From NCBI GenBank assembly GCA_963729275.1, contig CAVSNH010000003.1, positions 186,001 through 250,000 on the forward strand: 64,000 nucleotides of DNA. The letters run 5' to 3'. Under the pieces are notes generated by a model. It saw only the letters and a program-made list of their open reading frames with translations. It searched no databases and was not told where the DNA came from. This DNA comes from CAVSNH01 sp963729275. GTDB lineage: Bacteria > Actinomycetota > Acidimicrobiia > Acidimicrobiales > RAAP-2. Positions 24,161-32,560 of this stretch are shown in pieces. A program made the position numbers and the translations under genes. Every line of letters begins with the position of its first letter. Within the stretch, counting starts at the first letter, position 1.

Positions 24161-24931
24161 TCAACCGGCCACGGTCGGTGATTGCGGCACCGTCACGTCG
24201 ATGGTCTTCGCGCCGGTCAGGGACGCGTGGGCGATGATGGCGGCAACGTCCTCGTACTTGGCGGTGAGGTCCACGGTCGTTCCGAGGAGCACGGTCAGCC
24301 CCGAGTTGAGATACAGGCTCACGGTTGCATCGGCGGCTTCGGTGACGGTGACGACCTGTCCGGCGAAGGCCGGCGGCAGGCTGTGGCACACGCTGAGCCC
24401 GGCGGCCGCACGTTGGCCGAGGGCCTGACCCACCGGGGCGGGAGGGACGTCACCGGAGGGGCCGAGGACGACGAGCACCACGAGCCCGGCGGGGCTCGGG
24501 ACGACACCGAGCGTCCGCCCGTGGGCGTCGAGGATCGACCATCCCGTCTTCGGGCCGGCCATCTGCACCGCCGGCACTCGCTCGGTGACGCGGATCTGCA
24601 CGCCGTCGGGCCACTGCCGACGGACCTCGGCGCCGGCGACGTAGGGCAGCCGCTCGATCCGGGCGGCCACCGACCCGGGGTCGACGTCGATGAGCGGCGG
24701 ATGGCCGTCGAGCCCCGCCGCCGCATCGATGGCCGCCGTCGGCGTGTTGGGGTGCCGCCCGGTGACCATGAGCACCTGGGCGCTCATCCAGGGCGTATGC
24801 AGGGCGGCGAGGACGATGCCGGCGGCGGCCACCACCCCGGCTCCGGCGCACACCCAGGCCAGTCGTCGGCGGCCTCGGCGTCGGGCCACGTCGATCCGCC
24901 GCTCCCGGATCCGGGGATCGATAGGCGTCAT
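24161..24931 (-). CDS. ftsQ: cell division protein FtsQ/DivIB
   Basis: Bitopic divisome protein of about 256 aa. A basic cytoplasmic N-terminus (RERRIDVARRRGRRR) and one membrane segment (VCAGAGVVAAAGIVLAAL) lead to an extracytoplasmic POTRA domain (QVLMVTGRHPNTP, IERLPYVAGAEVRRQWPDGV, VTERVPAVQM). The FtsQ beta domain ends with TAKYEDVAAI and IDVTVPQSP. The ATG overlaps the murB stop as ATGA. It links cytoplasmic and periplasmic division proteins, with FtsL encoded further up the cluster. Confidence 0.92.
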   Translation of the reverse strand: MTPIDPRIRERRIDVARRRGRRRLAWVCAGAGVVAAAGIVLAALHTPWMSAQVLMVTGRHPNTPTAAIDAAAGLDGHPPLIDVDPGSVAARIERLPYVAGAEVRRQWPDGVQIRVTERVPAVQMAGPKTGWSILDAHGRTLGVVPSPAGLVVLVVLGPSGDVPPAPVGQALGQRAAAGLSVCHSLPPAFAGQVVTVTEAADATVSLYLNSGLTVLLGTTVDLTAKYEDVAAIIAHASLTGAKTIDVTVPQSPTVAG

Positions 24932-25905
24932 CGGGCCCCCTCTCCCCCAGGCGCCGCCCCGGGGTGTCCGGGGCCGTCGGCTCCGAACCCGACCATCTGC
25001 ACTTCGGGGACGAGGTCCACGCCGGTCGCCTCACGCACCCTGGCTCGCACCCGGTCAATGAGGCCGGCCACGTCGTCGGCAGAGCCACCGTCGTCGCACT
25101 GTATGAAGTTGGCATGCTTGGTCGAAACCTCGGCCGTGCCGAAGCGCTCCCCCTTGAGACCGCAGGCGTCGATCAGTCGGCCGGCCGAGTCACCGGGCGG
25201 GTTGGTGAACACGGAACCGGCGTTTGACCCGCCGGGCTGGTGCTCCCGCCGCCAGCGGACGATCTCGGCGATGAGGGCGGCCGCCTCCTCGGCGTCGCCC
25301 GGAGTGAGCCGATGGCGGGCGGCAGTCACCACGTCCTCGGGGGCGAGCGCCGAGTGGCGGTAGCCGAGGACCAAACGCGCCGCCGGCGACTCCTCGGCCG
25401 TGGCCCGACGCAGGTCGACCCATCGGAAGGAGACGAGAGTGGCCGCCGTGTCCGAGCCATGACCGCCGGCGTTCATGCGGATCGCGCCTCCGACCGAGCC
25501 GGGCACGCCGACTGCCCACTCGAGACCGCGGAGGCCGGCAGCCGCCGACCGGCGGGCGAGCACGGGCAGGCTCACGGCCGCACCGGCGACCACCTCGGTC
25601 CCCCCGACGGTGATCTGCTCGAACCCGGAACCGAGGGAGATGGCCAGCCCGGGGAAGCCGCCGTCGGCGACGAGCAGGTTGGAGCCGCGCCCGAGGACGA
25701 GCACGGGCACGGCCGCGCCGGTCCGACGGTAGGCGCCGGCCACGGCCAAAAGCTCGTCCTCGTCCGAGGGTTCGGCCATGAGGCCAGCGATACCCCCCAC
25801 CCGGTAGGTGGTGCGGGCGCCGAGCGGCTGGTCGCGGGCGGCGAGACTGCCGAGGGCCCGGGCGAGTCCGTCGAGCGACGTCGAAGGCGACCTCACTGCC
25901 GTCAC
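24928..25905 (-). CDS. murB: UDP-N-acetylmuramate dehydrogenase
   Basis: FAD-dependent reductase making UDP-MurNAc, 325 aa. FAD-binding motifs are TTYRVGGIAG and VLGRGSNLLVADGG. Further conserved are GLEWAVGVPGSVGGAIRMNAGGHG and, near the C-terminus, SNAGSVFTNPPGDSAGRLID with the proton-donor serine. HANFIQC follows. The GTG at 25905 overlaps the murC stop (GTGA); GTG 25896 is an alternative. The murC-murB-ftsQ order is standard. Confidence 0.94.
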   Translation of the reverse strand: MTAVRSPSTSLDGLARALGSLAARDQPLGARTTYRVGGIAGLMAEPSDEDELLAVAGAYRRTGAAVPVLVLGRGSNLLVADGGFPGLAISLGSGFEQITVGGTEVVAGAAVSLPVLARRSAAAGLRGLEWAVGVPGSVGGAIRMNAGGHGSDTAATLVSFRWVDLRRATAEESPAARLVLGYRHSALAPEDVVTAARHRLTPGDAEEAAALIAEIVRWRREHQPGGSNAGSVFTNPPGDSAGRLIDACGLKGERFGTAEVSTKHANFIQCDDGGSADDVAGLIDRVRARVREATGVDLVPEVQMVGFGADGPGHPGAAPGGEGAR

Positions 25906-27287
25906 CCCTCGAGCTCGGCAAGGAGCTCGTCGGGCATCGAGGTGAGGTCGCCCGCTCCGAAGGTGAGGCAGAGGTCGCCGGGCTGGAGCAGTTCCGACAC
26001 GAACCGGACGAGCTCGGCCCGCGAGGCGACATAGTGCACGGGCTTGTCGGGGAACGATTCCTGCACGGCGTCGGCCACCATCTGACCAGACACGCCGGGG
26101 ATGGGGGCCTGGCCGGCCGAGTAGACGTCGGTGATCACCACCACGTCGGCATAAGCGAAAGCCGGGCCGAATTGACGGCCGAGCTCGGCCGTGCGAGTGA
26201 AGCGATGGGGCTGGAAGACGGCCACCACCCTGCGCCATCCACCGCTTTTGGTCGCGGCCAGGACGGCGCGCACCTCACCGGGCAGATGCCCGTAGTCGTC
26301 GACGAACGTCACCCCGTGGGACGAGCCGCGGAATTCGAAGCGTCGGGCCACCCCCCCGAAGCGGCCCAACGCGGCGGCCGCGGCCGGTGGCCGCGCTCCG
26401 GCGGTGATGGCCGTCACCGCCGCCACCGCCGCGTTGCGGGCGTTGTAGGCGCCGGGGACCGGCACCTCGAGATGCAGGTCCGGCGACTCGTCGGGGAAGA
26501 CGAGGTCGAAGGACACCGAGCTGCGGTCGATCTCGAGGCGGGCCAGACGATGCGTGCAACCGGCGCCCACCCCCACGAGGTCGGCGCCGTGAGCCCGACC
26601 GATGGCCGCGGCCACTTCGTCGTCACCGCCAACCACCCGCAGTCGAGCCGAGGCACAAAAACGGTCGAAGGCGCCGCGCAATGCGTCGAAGTTGCCGTAG
26701 TAGTCGAGGTGGTCCGGTTCGACGTTGGTGATCACGGCGATCTCCGGTTGGAGAGCGAGGAAGCTGCCGTCGCTCTCGTCGGCCTCGACCACCAGCCACT
26801 CGCCGTCGTCCCACACCGCGTTGGTCCCGACCCCACTCAGGTCACCCCCGACGACGAAGGAGGCGTCCATCTGGGCCTCGACCAGGATGAGAGCCAGCAT
26901 TGAGGCAGTGGTCGTCTTCCCGTGGGTCCCGGATACGGCGATCAACCGTTTGAGCGCGGCCACTCCGGCCAGGGCCTCGGCCCGGGTCAGGACGACGACA
27001 CCACGCCGACGGGCCTCGACCAGCTCGGGGTTGTCGGCGGAGATGGCCGGCGAGAAGGTCACCACGTCGGCGCCGACCACGTTGTCGGCCGAATGTCCGA
27101 TGGCCACGGGGATCCCACTGGCCGCCAGCCGGTCGGTGACCGGCGAGGCCCGGAGGTCACTGCCGCTCAATCGATGGCCCATGGTGGCGAGCACGGTGGC
27201 GATGGCCGACATGCCGGCCCCGCCAATCCCCACCACGTGGACATGCCGTGGACGGGACGGGTCGGCCGACCACCGGTCAGCGGCCAT
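25902..27287 (-). CDS. murC: UDP-N-acetylmuramate--L-alanine ligase
   Basis: First amino-acid ligase of the peptidoglycan stem, about 461 aa. The N-terminal UDP-binding domain starts VHVVGIGGAGMSAIA. The ATP loop is VSGTHGKTTTASML at about residue 118. EADESDGSFLAL, ITNVEPDHLDYYG and FEFRGSSHGVTFVDDYGH are also typical. ATG 27287 lies 11 bases inside the murG end. It is the only free-standing amino-acid-adding Mur ligase besides MurE that I find in the window. Confidence 0.95.
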   Translation of the reverse strand: MAADRWSADPSRPRHVHVVGIGGAGMSAIATVLATMGHRLSGSDLRASPVTDRLAASGIPVAIGHSADNVVGADVVTFSPAISADNPELVEARRRGVVVLTRAEALAGVAALKRLIAVSGTHGKTTTASMLALILVEAQMDASFVVGGDLSGVGTNAVWDDGEWLVVEADESDGSFLALQPEIAVITNVEPDHLDYYGNFDALRGAFDRFCASARLRVVGGDDEVAAAIGRAHGADLVGVGAGCTHRLARLEIDRSSVSFDLVFPDESPDLHLEVPVPGAYNARNAAVAAVTAITAGARPPAAAAALGRFGGVARRFEFRGSSHGVTFVDDYGHLPGEVRAVLAATKSGGWRRVVAVFQPHRFTRTAELGRQFGPAFAYADVVVITDVYSAGQAPIPGVSGQMVADAVQESFPDKPVHYVASRAELVRFVSELLQPGDLCLTFGAGDLTSMPDELLAELEG

Positions 27288-28488
27288 CGGACAGCTCGCC
27301 GTCGGGACCCCCGGATGTGGGACGGGCATGGGCTTCGACAAGCCGGGCGCCGGCCGCGGCCGCATCCCGACGCCCGAGGGCACCGGCGGCGCGGCCCATA
27401 GCCGCAAGGCGCGCCCCGTCGACCAGCAGCTCGTCGAGCAGGCGACGCAGAGTGGCGCCGTTGCAGTCGGTGTCGGCCAGGACGCGGGCCCCGCCGGCCT
27501 GCTCCAGCACCCGGGCGTTGGCGGTCTGGTGGTCGCCGGGTGCGCCCGGCAACGGGACGAGGACGGCGGGGCAACCGGTGACAGCGAGCTCGGCCACGGT
27601 CATGGCCCCGGCCCGGCACACCATCACGTCGACGGCGGCGTAGAGCAGCTCCATGTGCTCCTCGTAGGGCACGCGGCGCACGATGGGGACGCCGGCCGTC
27701 GGTGTGGGGTCGCCACCGGCCGGCCAGTCACGCCGTCCGACGACGTGGTAGACGGCCCGGTCGCTCCGGTCTCGCCACTCGTCGACCAGGTCGCAAGCCG
27801 CCTCGTTGATGCGACGAGCTCCGAGCGAGCCGCCAAACACGCCGACCACAGGAACGTCCTCAGGCAGACCGAGGGACCGGCGAGCGGCGGCCCGGGTCGT
27901 GGCATCACGGACCACCCCACTGATGGACGGGCGCACCGGCGTGCCGGTGACCACGGCGCGCGGCAGTGGGGTCCCCGGCCATCCCACCGCGCTGGCCCGC
28001 GCCATGTGGCCGAAGAGCCGGTTGGCGGCGCCGGGAACGGCGTCCACGTTGACCAGCACCAGTGGGACCCGAAGGAGGACGGCGGCGGCCGACGGGGCCA
28101 CACTGGCATAGCCCCCGACCGATACCACGACCCGCGGGTGCAGTCGACGCACAAGGCCGAAGGCGGCCACAAAGGCGCTGACCATCTCGGCCAAGGCCAC
28201 CACGTCGGCGCCCAGGTCACGAAGGCGCAGGCGCCGCACGATGCCGCGACCGGCCAGCAAGGTGATCGGGAAGCCGCGGCCGGCGAGGGCGGTTTCGTCC
28301 TGGCCTCGTCTCGAGCCCACGAATTCGATTCCGTCCCGGGAGTGCCCGGCGTCCACCAGTGCCTCGGCCACAGCCAGGGCCGGCTCGAGGTGGCCGGCCG
28401 TCCCCCCACCGGCGACGAGGGCGAAACGGAGGGAGGGACGTCGCGCCGGCCGGTGGGCGGACGCCGCCACCAGCCGCCTCACGCTCAC
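27277..28488 (-). CDS. murG: UDP-GlcNAc:lipid I N-acetylglucosaminyltransferase
   Basis: Glycosyltransferase family 28 enzyme that turns lipid I into lipid II at the inner membrane face, about 403 aa. The N-terminal glycine-rich motif is FALVAGGGTAGHLEPALA. The second, VSVGGYASVAPSAAA, and VFGGSLGARRINEA belong to the donor site. VPYEEHMELLYAAVDVMVCRAGAMTVAEL is cut here to its key parts: the RAGAMT loop binds UDP-GlcNAc. GTG 28488 overlaps the ftsW stop as GTGA. Confidence 0.94.
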   Translation of the reverse strand: MSVRRLVAASAHRPARRPSLRFALVAGGGTAGHLEPALAVAEALVDAGHSRDGIEFVGSRRGQDETALAGRGFPITLLAGRGIVRRLRLRDLGADVVALAEMVSAFVAAFGLVRRLHPRVVVSVGGYASVAPSAAAVLLRVPLVLVNVDAVPGAANRLFGHMARASAVGWPGTPLPRAVVTGTPVRPSISGVVRDATTRAAARRSLGLPEDVPVVGVFGGSLGARRINEAACDLVDEWRDRSDRAVYHVVGRRDWPAGGDPTPTAGVPIVRRVPYEEHMELLYAAVDVMVCRAGAMTVAELAVTGCPAVLVPLPGAPGDHQTANARVLEQAGGARVLADTDCNGATLRRLLDELLVDGARLAAMGRAAGALGRRDAAAAGARLVEAHARPTSGGPDGELSDGR

Positions 28489-29888
28489 GCCGTCCGCAGG
28501 CGTCGCCGGCGACGGGGGACGGTCGGTGCCGCCCGTTCCTGCGCGGCGATGTTGAGGAGGATGCCGGAGGCAGCCAGGGTGACGACGAGGGACGAGCCGC
28601 CGAAGGACACGAAGGGCAGCGGGATGCCGGTCACCGGCAGTATGCCGATGACCGCGCCCACGTTGATGATGGCCTGGCTGGTGATCCAGGTCGTGACCCC
28701 AACAGCCAGCAGGCTGCCGAACCGGTCGGGGGCGCGAGTGGCAGCTCGGAAGCCGAACCAGGCCAGGCTGAAGAACAAGCCGAGGAGGAACACCGCCCCC
28801 ACCAAACCGAGCTCTTCGCCCACCACCGAGAAGATGAAGTCGGTATGGGCGTTGGGCAGGATCCCCCATTTCTGGCGGCCACCGCCCAGTCCGAGGCCGA
28901 ACAGGTGGCCCGACCCCAGGCCGACCAGGGACTGCCAGACCTGGTAGCCCGAGCCCGAGCGGTGGGCACTCGGGTCGAGGAAGGACAGGATGCGGTCACG
29001 CCGATAGGGGTCGGCCAACCCGACCACGAAGGCGACGCCACCGAAGACGCTGATCACCCAGACGATGGGCTTCATGGGAACGCCGCCCATGAACAGGATG
29101 GCGAAGGTGATGCAGGCGAGGACGAGCGCGGTGCCCATGTCGGGCTGCTTGAGGATGAGGAGCGCGGCGATGCCGAAGACGGTGAGGACCGGGGCAAGTG
29201 CCCGCTTCGGCTCCGACAGGCGGTCGGCCCGGCGGGTGAGCAGGTCGGCGGCGAACACGGCCAAGGCCAGCTTCATGAGCTCCGAGGGCTGGAACTGCAG
29301 GGCACCGACGCCGACCCAGCGCGACGAGCCCCCGGACGTGACACCGATGCCGGGCACGAGGACGGCCACGAGCAGGCCGACGGCGATGACGAGCAATGGA
29401 GCGCGCAGTGCCCGCCACTTCCGATAGTCGAGGCGGGCGCAGAGGATGAGGGCCACGATGCCGACGGCCATCCAGAGGGCCTGGCGAACGAGGATGGCCC
29501 ACGTCGAGCCGTAGAGCTGCAACGAGATGATCGGCGAGGCGGAGCCGACCATGACCAGGCCGAAGACACAGAGGACACCAATGAGGACGGCAAGGGTGGT
29601 CGCCGTCGGGACCTGGGTCGGATGGAACCACCGCCTCGGCCGAAGACGGCGGATGGTGCCACTCAGCGCTGGTCGCCGCGGTTGCTCCGGAGGCGGCTCC
29701 GGTTGAACTGCCCGCCGCTCCGGTTGCAGGGATTGCAGGGATCGCTCCGGACGCGGCGGTGCGGTGGCCGGGGCCACCGTCGACCCGGTGTGGCCGGCGG
29801 CCGCCCCCACCCCTCTCGGTGGTGCCGGTCGGGCCGACGGATGGCGGGCCCGGCTCCGTTCACGGGTCGAGGCGACGGACGGGCTCAC
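28485..29888 (-). CDS. ftsW: lipid II polymerase FtsW (SEDS family)
   Basis: Polytopic SEDS glycosyltransferase of the divisome. After a long Pro/Arg-rich cytoplasmic N-terminus (about 90 residues) there are some ten membrane segments. Family motifs are FQPSELMKLALAVF, LILKQPDMGTALVLA, GSGYQVWQSLVGLGSG, NAHTDFIFSVVGEELGL and PFVSFGGSSLVV. GTG 29888 follows GGAGGGGG with good spacing; GTG 29936 is an alternative adding 16 residues. About 100 bases separate it from mraY, exactly where murD stands in most such clusters. Confidence 0.94.
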   Translation of the reverse strand: MSPSVASTRERSRARHPSARPAPPRGVGAAAGHTGSTVAPATAPPRPERSLQSLQPERRAVQPEPPPEQPRRPALSGTIRRLRPRRWFHPTQVPTATTLAVLIGVLCVFGLVMVGSASPIISLQLYGSTWAILVRQALWMAVGIVALILCARLDYRKWRALRAPLLVIAVGLLVAVLVPGIGVTSGGSSRWVGVGALQFQPSELMKLALAVFAADLLTRRADRLSEPKRALAPVLTVFGIAALLILKQPDMGTALVLACITFAILFMGGVPMKPIVWVISVFGGVAFVVGLADPYRRDRILSFLDPSAHRSGSGYQVWQSLVGLGSGHLFGLGLGGGRQKWGILPNAHTDFIFSVVGEELGLVGAVFLLGLFFSLAWFGFRAATRAPDRFGSLLAVGVTTWITSQAIINVGAVIGILPVTGIPLPFVSFGGSSLVVTLAASGILLNIAAQERAAPTVPRRRRRLRTA

Positions 29889-30033
29889 GGCGCGTGCCCC
29901 CTCCGTCGGACCGTCTCGGCGGGCGCGCCGACACACGAGCTCCGCACCTCCACCTCCCTAGCCTCCTCCACCGGCCGGGCCGGGTGGTGGAAATCGGCCC
30001 GCCGGTGTCCCTGCCCCCTTGCTGCGCCCCTGT

Positions 30034-31068
30034 TCACGTGATCTTGGACACGGTGAGGAAGTCGCCGTAGAAGATGCCGAGCCCGAGGGCCGCGAACAGC
30101 CCGGCGAGGATCCAGAATCGCACGATGACGGTCGTCTCGGGCCAACCCAGGAGCTCGAAATGATGGTGGATCGGAGCCATGAGGAACACTCGGCGCCCGA
30201 AGAGCCGGAAGCTCACCACCTGGATTACGACCGACATGGTTTCGATGACGAAGAGTCCACCGATGACGACGAGCAGCAGGTCGAGGTTCATGAGGAGGCA
30301 GAGGGTGGCGAGCCCCGACCCGATGGCCAACGACCCGGTGTCGCCCATGAAGATGCGCGCCGGCGCTGCGTTCCACCACAGGAACCCGAGGCAGGCACCG
30401 GCCAGGGCCACTGCCGCCAGGGCGAGGTCGAGGGCATCGTGCACGTGGTAGATGGAGAAGTGGCGGTACTGCCAATAGCCGATGACGGCCAGGCAGGCGA
30501 AGCAGAAGGTCGACGAGCCGGCAGCCAGGCCGTCCAGTCCGTCCGTGAGGTTCACGGCGTTGGCCGAGGCCACGATGATGACGGTGGCCCACACCACCCA
30601 CAGCCCCGTGCCCAGGTGCAGCCCGGGCGAGTCGTAGCGGGTGAACGACAAGGTGGTCGAGGCATGGGCCCATTCCACGGCCAGGATCGAGACCACGACA
30701 CCGAGGCCCACCTGGGCCGCGAACTTGCCCCGCTTGTTGAGCCCGAGGCTCCGGCGGTGACGGACCTTGATCCAGTCGTCGGCGAAGCCGATGACGGTGG
30801 CCCCCACCAGGGTGAGGATCACGAGGTCGCCCGACCGGCTGAAGGTCACACCCGGGACCGCATGGGCGCAGAGAAAACCCACGATCATGGCGCCGACGAT
30901 GCAGATGCCGCCCATGGTGGGCGTGCCCGCCTTGGCGATGTGCACCTGTGGCCCGTCCTCGCGGATCTGCTGTCCGATGTTGTGGCGGACGAGCCAGCGG
31001 AGGAACAACGGGGTCGACAGCACGGCCACCCAGAGGGCCACACCCCCCGATGTCATGAGTGAGATCAC
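30034..31068 (-). CDS. mraY: phospho-N-acetylmuramoyl-pentapeptide transferase
   Basis: Ten-segment membrane enzyme forming lipid I from UDP-MurNAc-pentapeptide, 344 aa. Conserved blocks include KAGTPTMGGICIVGA, VIGFADDWIK with the Asp pair, NAVNLTDGLDGLAAG, ARIFMGDTGSLAIG and the cytoplasmic MAPIHHHFELLGW. GTG 31068 overlaps the murE stop as GTGA, so no room is left for murF, which usually lies between these two genes. Confidence 0.96.
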   Translation of the reverse strand: MISLMTSGGVALWVAVLSTPLFLRWLVRHNIGQQIREDGPQVHIAKAGTPTMGGICIVGAMIVGFLCAHAVPGVTFSRSGDLVILTLVGATVIGFADDWIKVRHRRSLGLNKRGKFAAQVGLGVVVSILAVEWAHASTTLSFTRYDSPGLHLGTGLWVVWATVIIVASANAVNLTDGLDGLAAGSSTFCFACLAVIGYWQYRHFSIYHVHDALDLALAAVALAGACLGFLWWNAAPARIFMGDTGSLAIGSGLATLCLLMNLDLLLVVIGGLFVIETMSVVIQVVSFRLFGRRVFLMAPIHHHFELLGWPETTVIVRFWILAGLFAALGLGIFYGDFLTVSKIT

Positions 31069-32486
31069 GTCCGGTCCCCGGCGCCGGCCCGCTTGAGGGC
31101 GCGGCACGCCTCGACTCGATCGTCGAAGGGCACGCTCACCGCTCCCGCCGTCTGGGTGTCCTCGTGTCCTTTGCCGGCCAAGAGCACCACGTCGCCGGCG
31201 CGGGCCAGACGAAGCGCCCGGTCGATGGCCGTCCGGCGATCGACCTCCACCACCAGCTCGGCTGCGCCCTCCATTCCCGACCGGACGGCGTCGATGATGG
31301 CCATCGGGTCCTCGGAGCGTGGGTTGTCGGAGGTGAGCACGACCACGTCGGCCAGGCCGTCAGCCACCGCCCCCATCTCCGGGCGCTTTCCGGGGTCTCG
31401 GTCCCCGCCACAGCCGAACAGGCAGACCACCCGGCCTCCCTCGGCGACGTCGCGGGCCGCCGACAGGGCGCCGGACAAAGCGGCCGGCGTATGGGCGTAG
31501 TCCACCACCACGGCGAAGGGCGGGCCGGCGTCGACGATCTCCATCCGCCCGCGCACCGGCTCGGCTGCGGCCAGGCCTTCTGCCACCTGGCTCTCGTCCA
31601 TGCCGAGCACGGTGGCCACCGTGGCCGCCACCAGCGCGTTGTCGATGTTGAAAGCGCCGGTCAAGGGGGTGGTCACCCGCCGGCCCCGCCACTGGAAAGA
31701 GGTGGATCCGGCCCCCAGGGCGACGTCGGACGCGTCGGCGCGGCTCACCGTGGTCACCGGCAGGCCGACGACCTCCTCGGCCAGGCGGCGCCCCCACGGG
31801 TCGTCGACGCAGACGACGGCGTGGCGGGCCGCCGTCGGTGTGAAGAGCTTGGCCTTGGTCGAGAAGTAGTCCTCCATCGAGCCGTGGTGGTCGAGATGGT
31901 CGCGGCTCAGATTGGTGAAGGCGGCGACGTCGAAGACCACTTCGTCGGTGCGGTGCTGCGAGAGCGCGTGGGACGACACCTCCATGGCCACAGCCCGATG
32001 ACCGTCGTCGCGAAGGTGGCGTAGTCGGCGCTGGAGGTCGGGCGCCTCAGGTGTGGTGCGTACACCGTCGAGCGTGCCGATGACGCCACAGCGCACACCG
32101 GCCACGCCGAGCAGGCCGGCCACGAGATGGGTGACCGTCGTCTTGCCGTTGGTCCCGGTGACGCCGACCATGGTCAGGTCGCTCGCCGGGTTGCCATAGA
32201 AGCGGGCGGACAGGGTGGCCATGGCCGGACGGGCCCCGCCGGGTTCGACCCACACCTGGGGCACGCCGGCGTCGAGCGGGCGTTCCCCGAGCAGAGCCAC
32301 GGCGCCGGCCGCCACCGCTGCCGCGGCGTAATCGTGCCCGTCGCTGGTGGCGCCCGGGAGACAGCAGAAGAGGGCACCCGGCTGCACCCGGCGGCTGTCG
32401 TACTCGACCGACGTCACGTCGGTGGCAGTCAGATCACCCCGGGAGCCGGTGACGGTGAGCTCGCGAACGAGTTCGTCCATCAGCAC
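31065..32486 (-). CDS. murE: UDP-N-acetylmuramoyl-tripeptide synthetase, meso-DAP type
   Basis: Adds the third stem residue, 473 aa. The ATP loop is VGVTGTNGKTTVTHLV. AMEVSSHALSQHR and FTNLSRDHLDHHG are typical, the latter near the carbamylated-lysine region. VLTSDNPRSEDP carries the DNPR signature of meso-diaminopimelate-adding enzymes, agreeing with the dap genes further on. Start is GTG 32486, with ATG 32480 two codons later; CCGGAAG lies upstream of both. Stop overlaps mraY. Confidence 0.94.
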   Translation of the reverse strand: MLMDELVRELTVTGSRGDLTATDVTSVEYDSRRVQPGALFCCLPGATSDGHDYAAAAVAAGAVALLGERPLDAGVPQVWVEPGGARPAMATLSARFYGNPASDLTMVGVTGTNGKTTVTHLVAGLLGVAGVRCGVIGTLDGVRTTPEAPDLQRRLRHLRDDGHRAVAMEVSSHALSQHRTDEVVFDVAAFTNLSRDHLDHHGSMEDYFSTKAKLFTPTAARHAVVCVDDPWGRRLAEEVVGLPVTTVSRADASDVALGAGSTSFQWRGRRVTTPLTGAFNIDNALVAATVATVLGMDESQVAEGLAAAEPVRGRMEIVDAGPPFAVVVDYAHTPAALSGALSAARDVAEGGRVVCLFGCGGDRDPGKRPEMGAVADGLADVVVLTSDNPRSEDPMAIIDAVRSGMEGAAELVVEVDRRTAIDRALRLARAGDVVLLAGKGHEDTQTAGAVSVPFDDRVEACRALKRAGAGDRT

Positions 32487-32560
32487 GGTTCGGACTTCCG
32501 GCGGCGGGCCAGGCGAGCGGGTGGTGTGGGACGGGACGGCCGGGCCCGGTGGCCGAGCAC

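Noticed and set aside
21976..24237. Very long plus-strand frame opposite ftsZ and pgeF
   Set aside because: ftsZ is certain on the other strand; the His/Gly/Asp-rich product is typical antisense translation.
26725..28947. Very long plus-strand frame opposite murC and murG
   Set aside because: Both Mur genes have full motif sets; the opposite product is Gly/His/Arg-rich without a fold.
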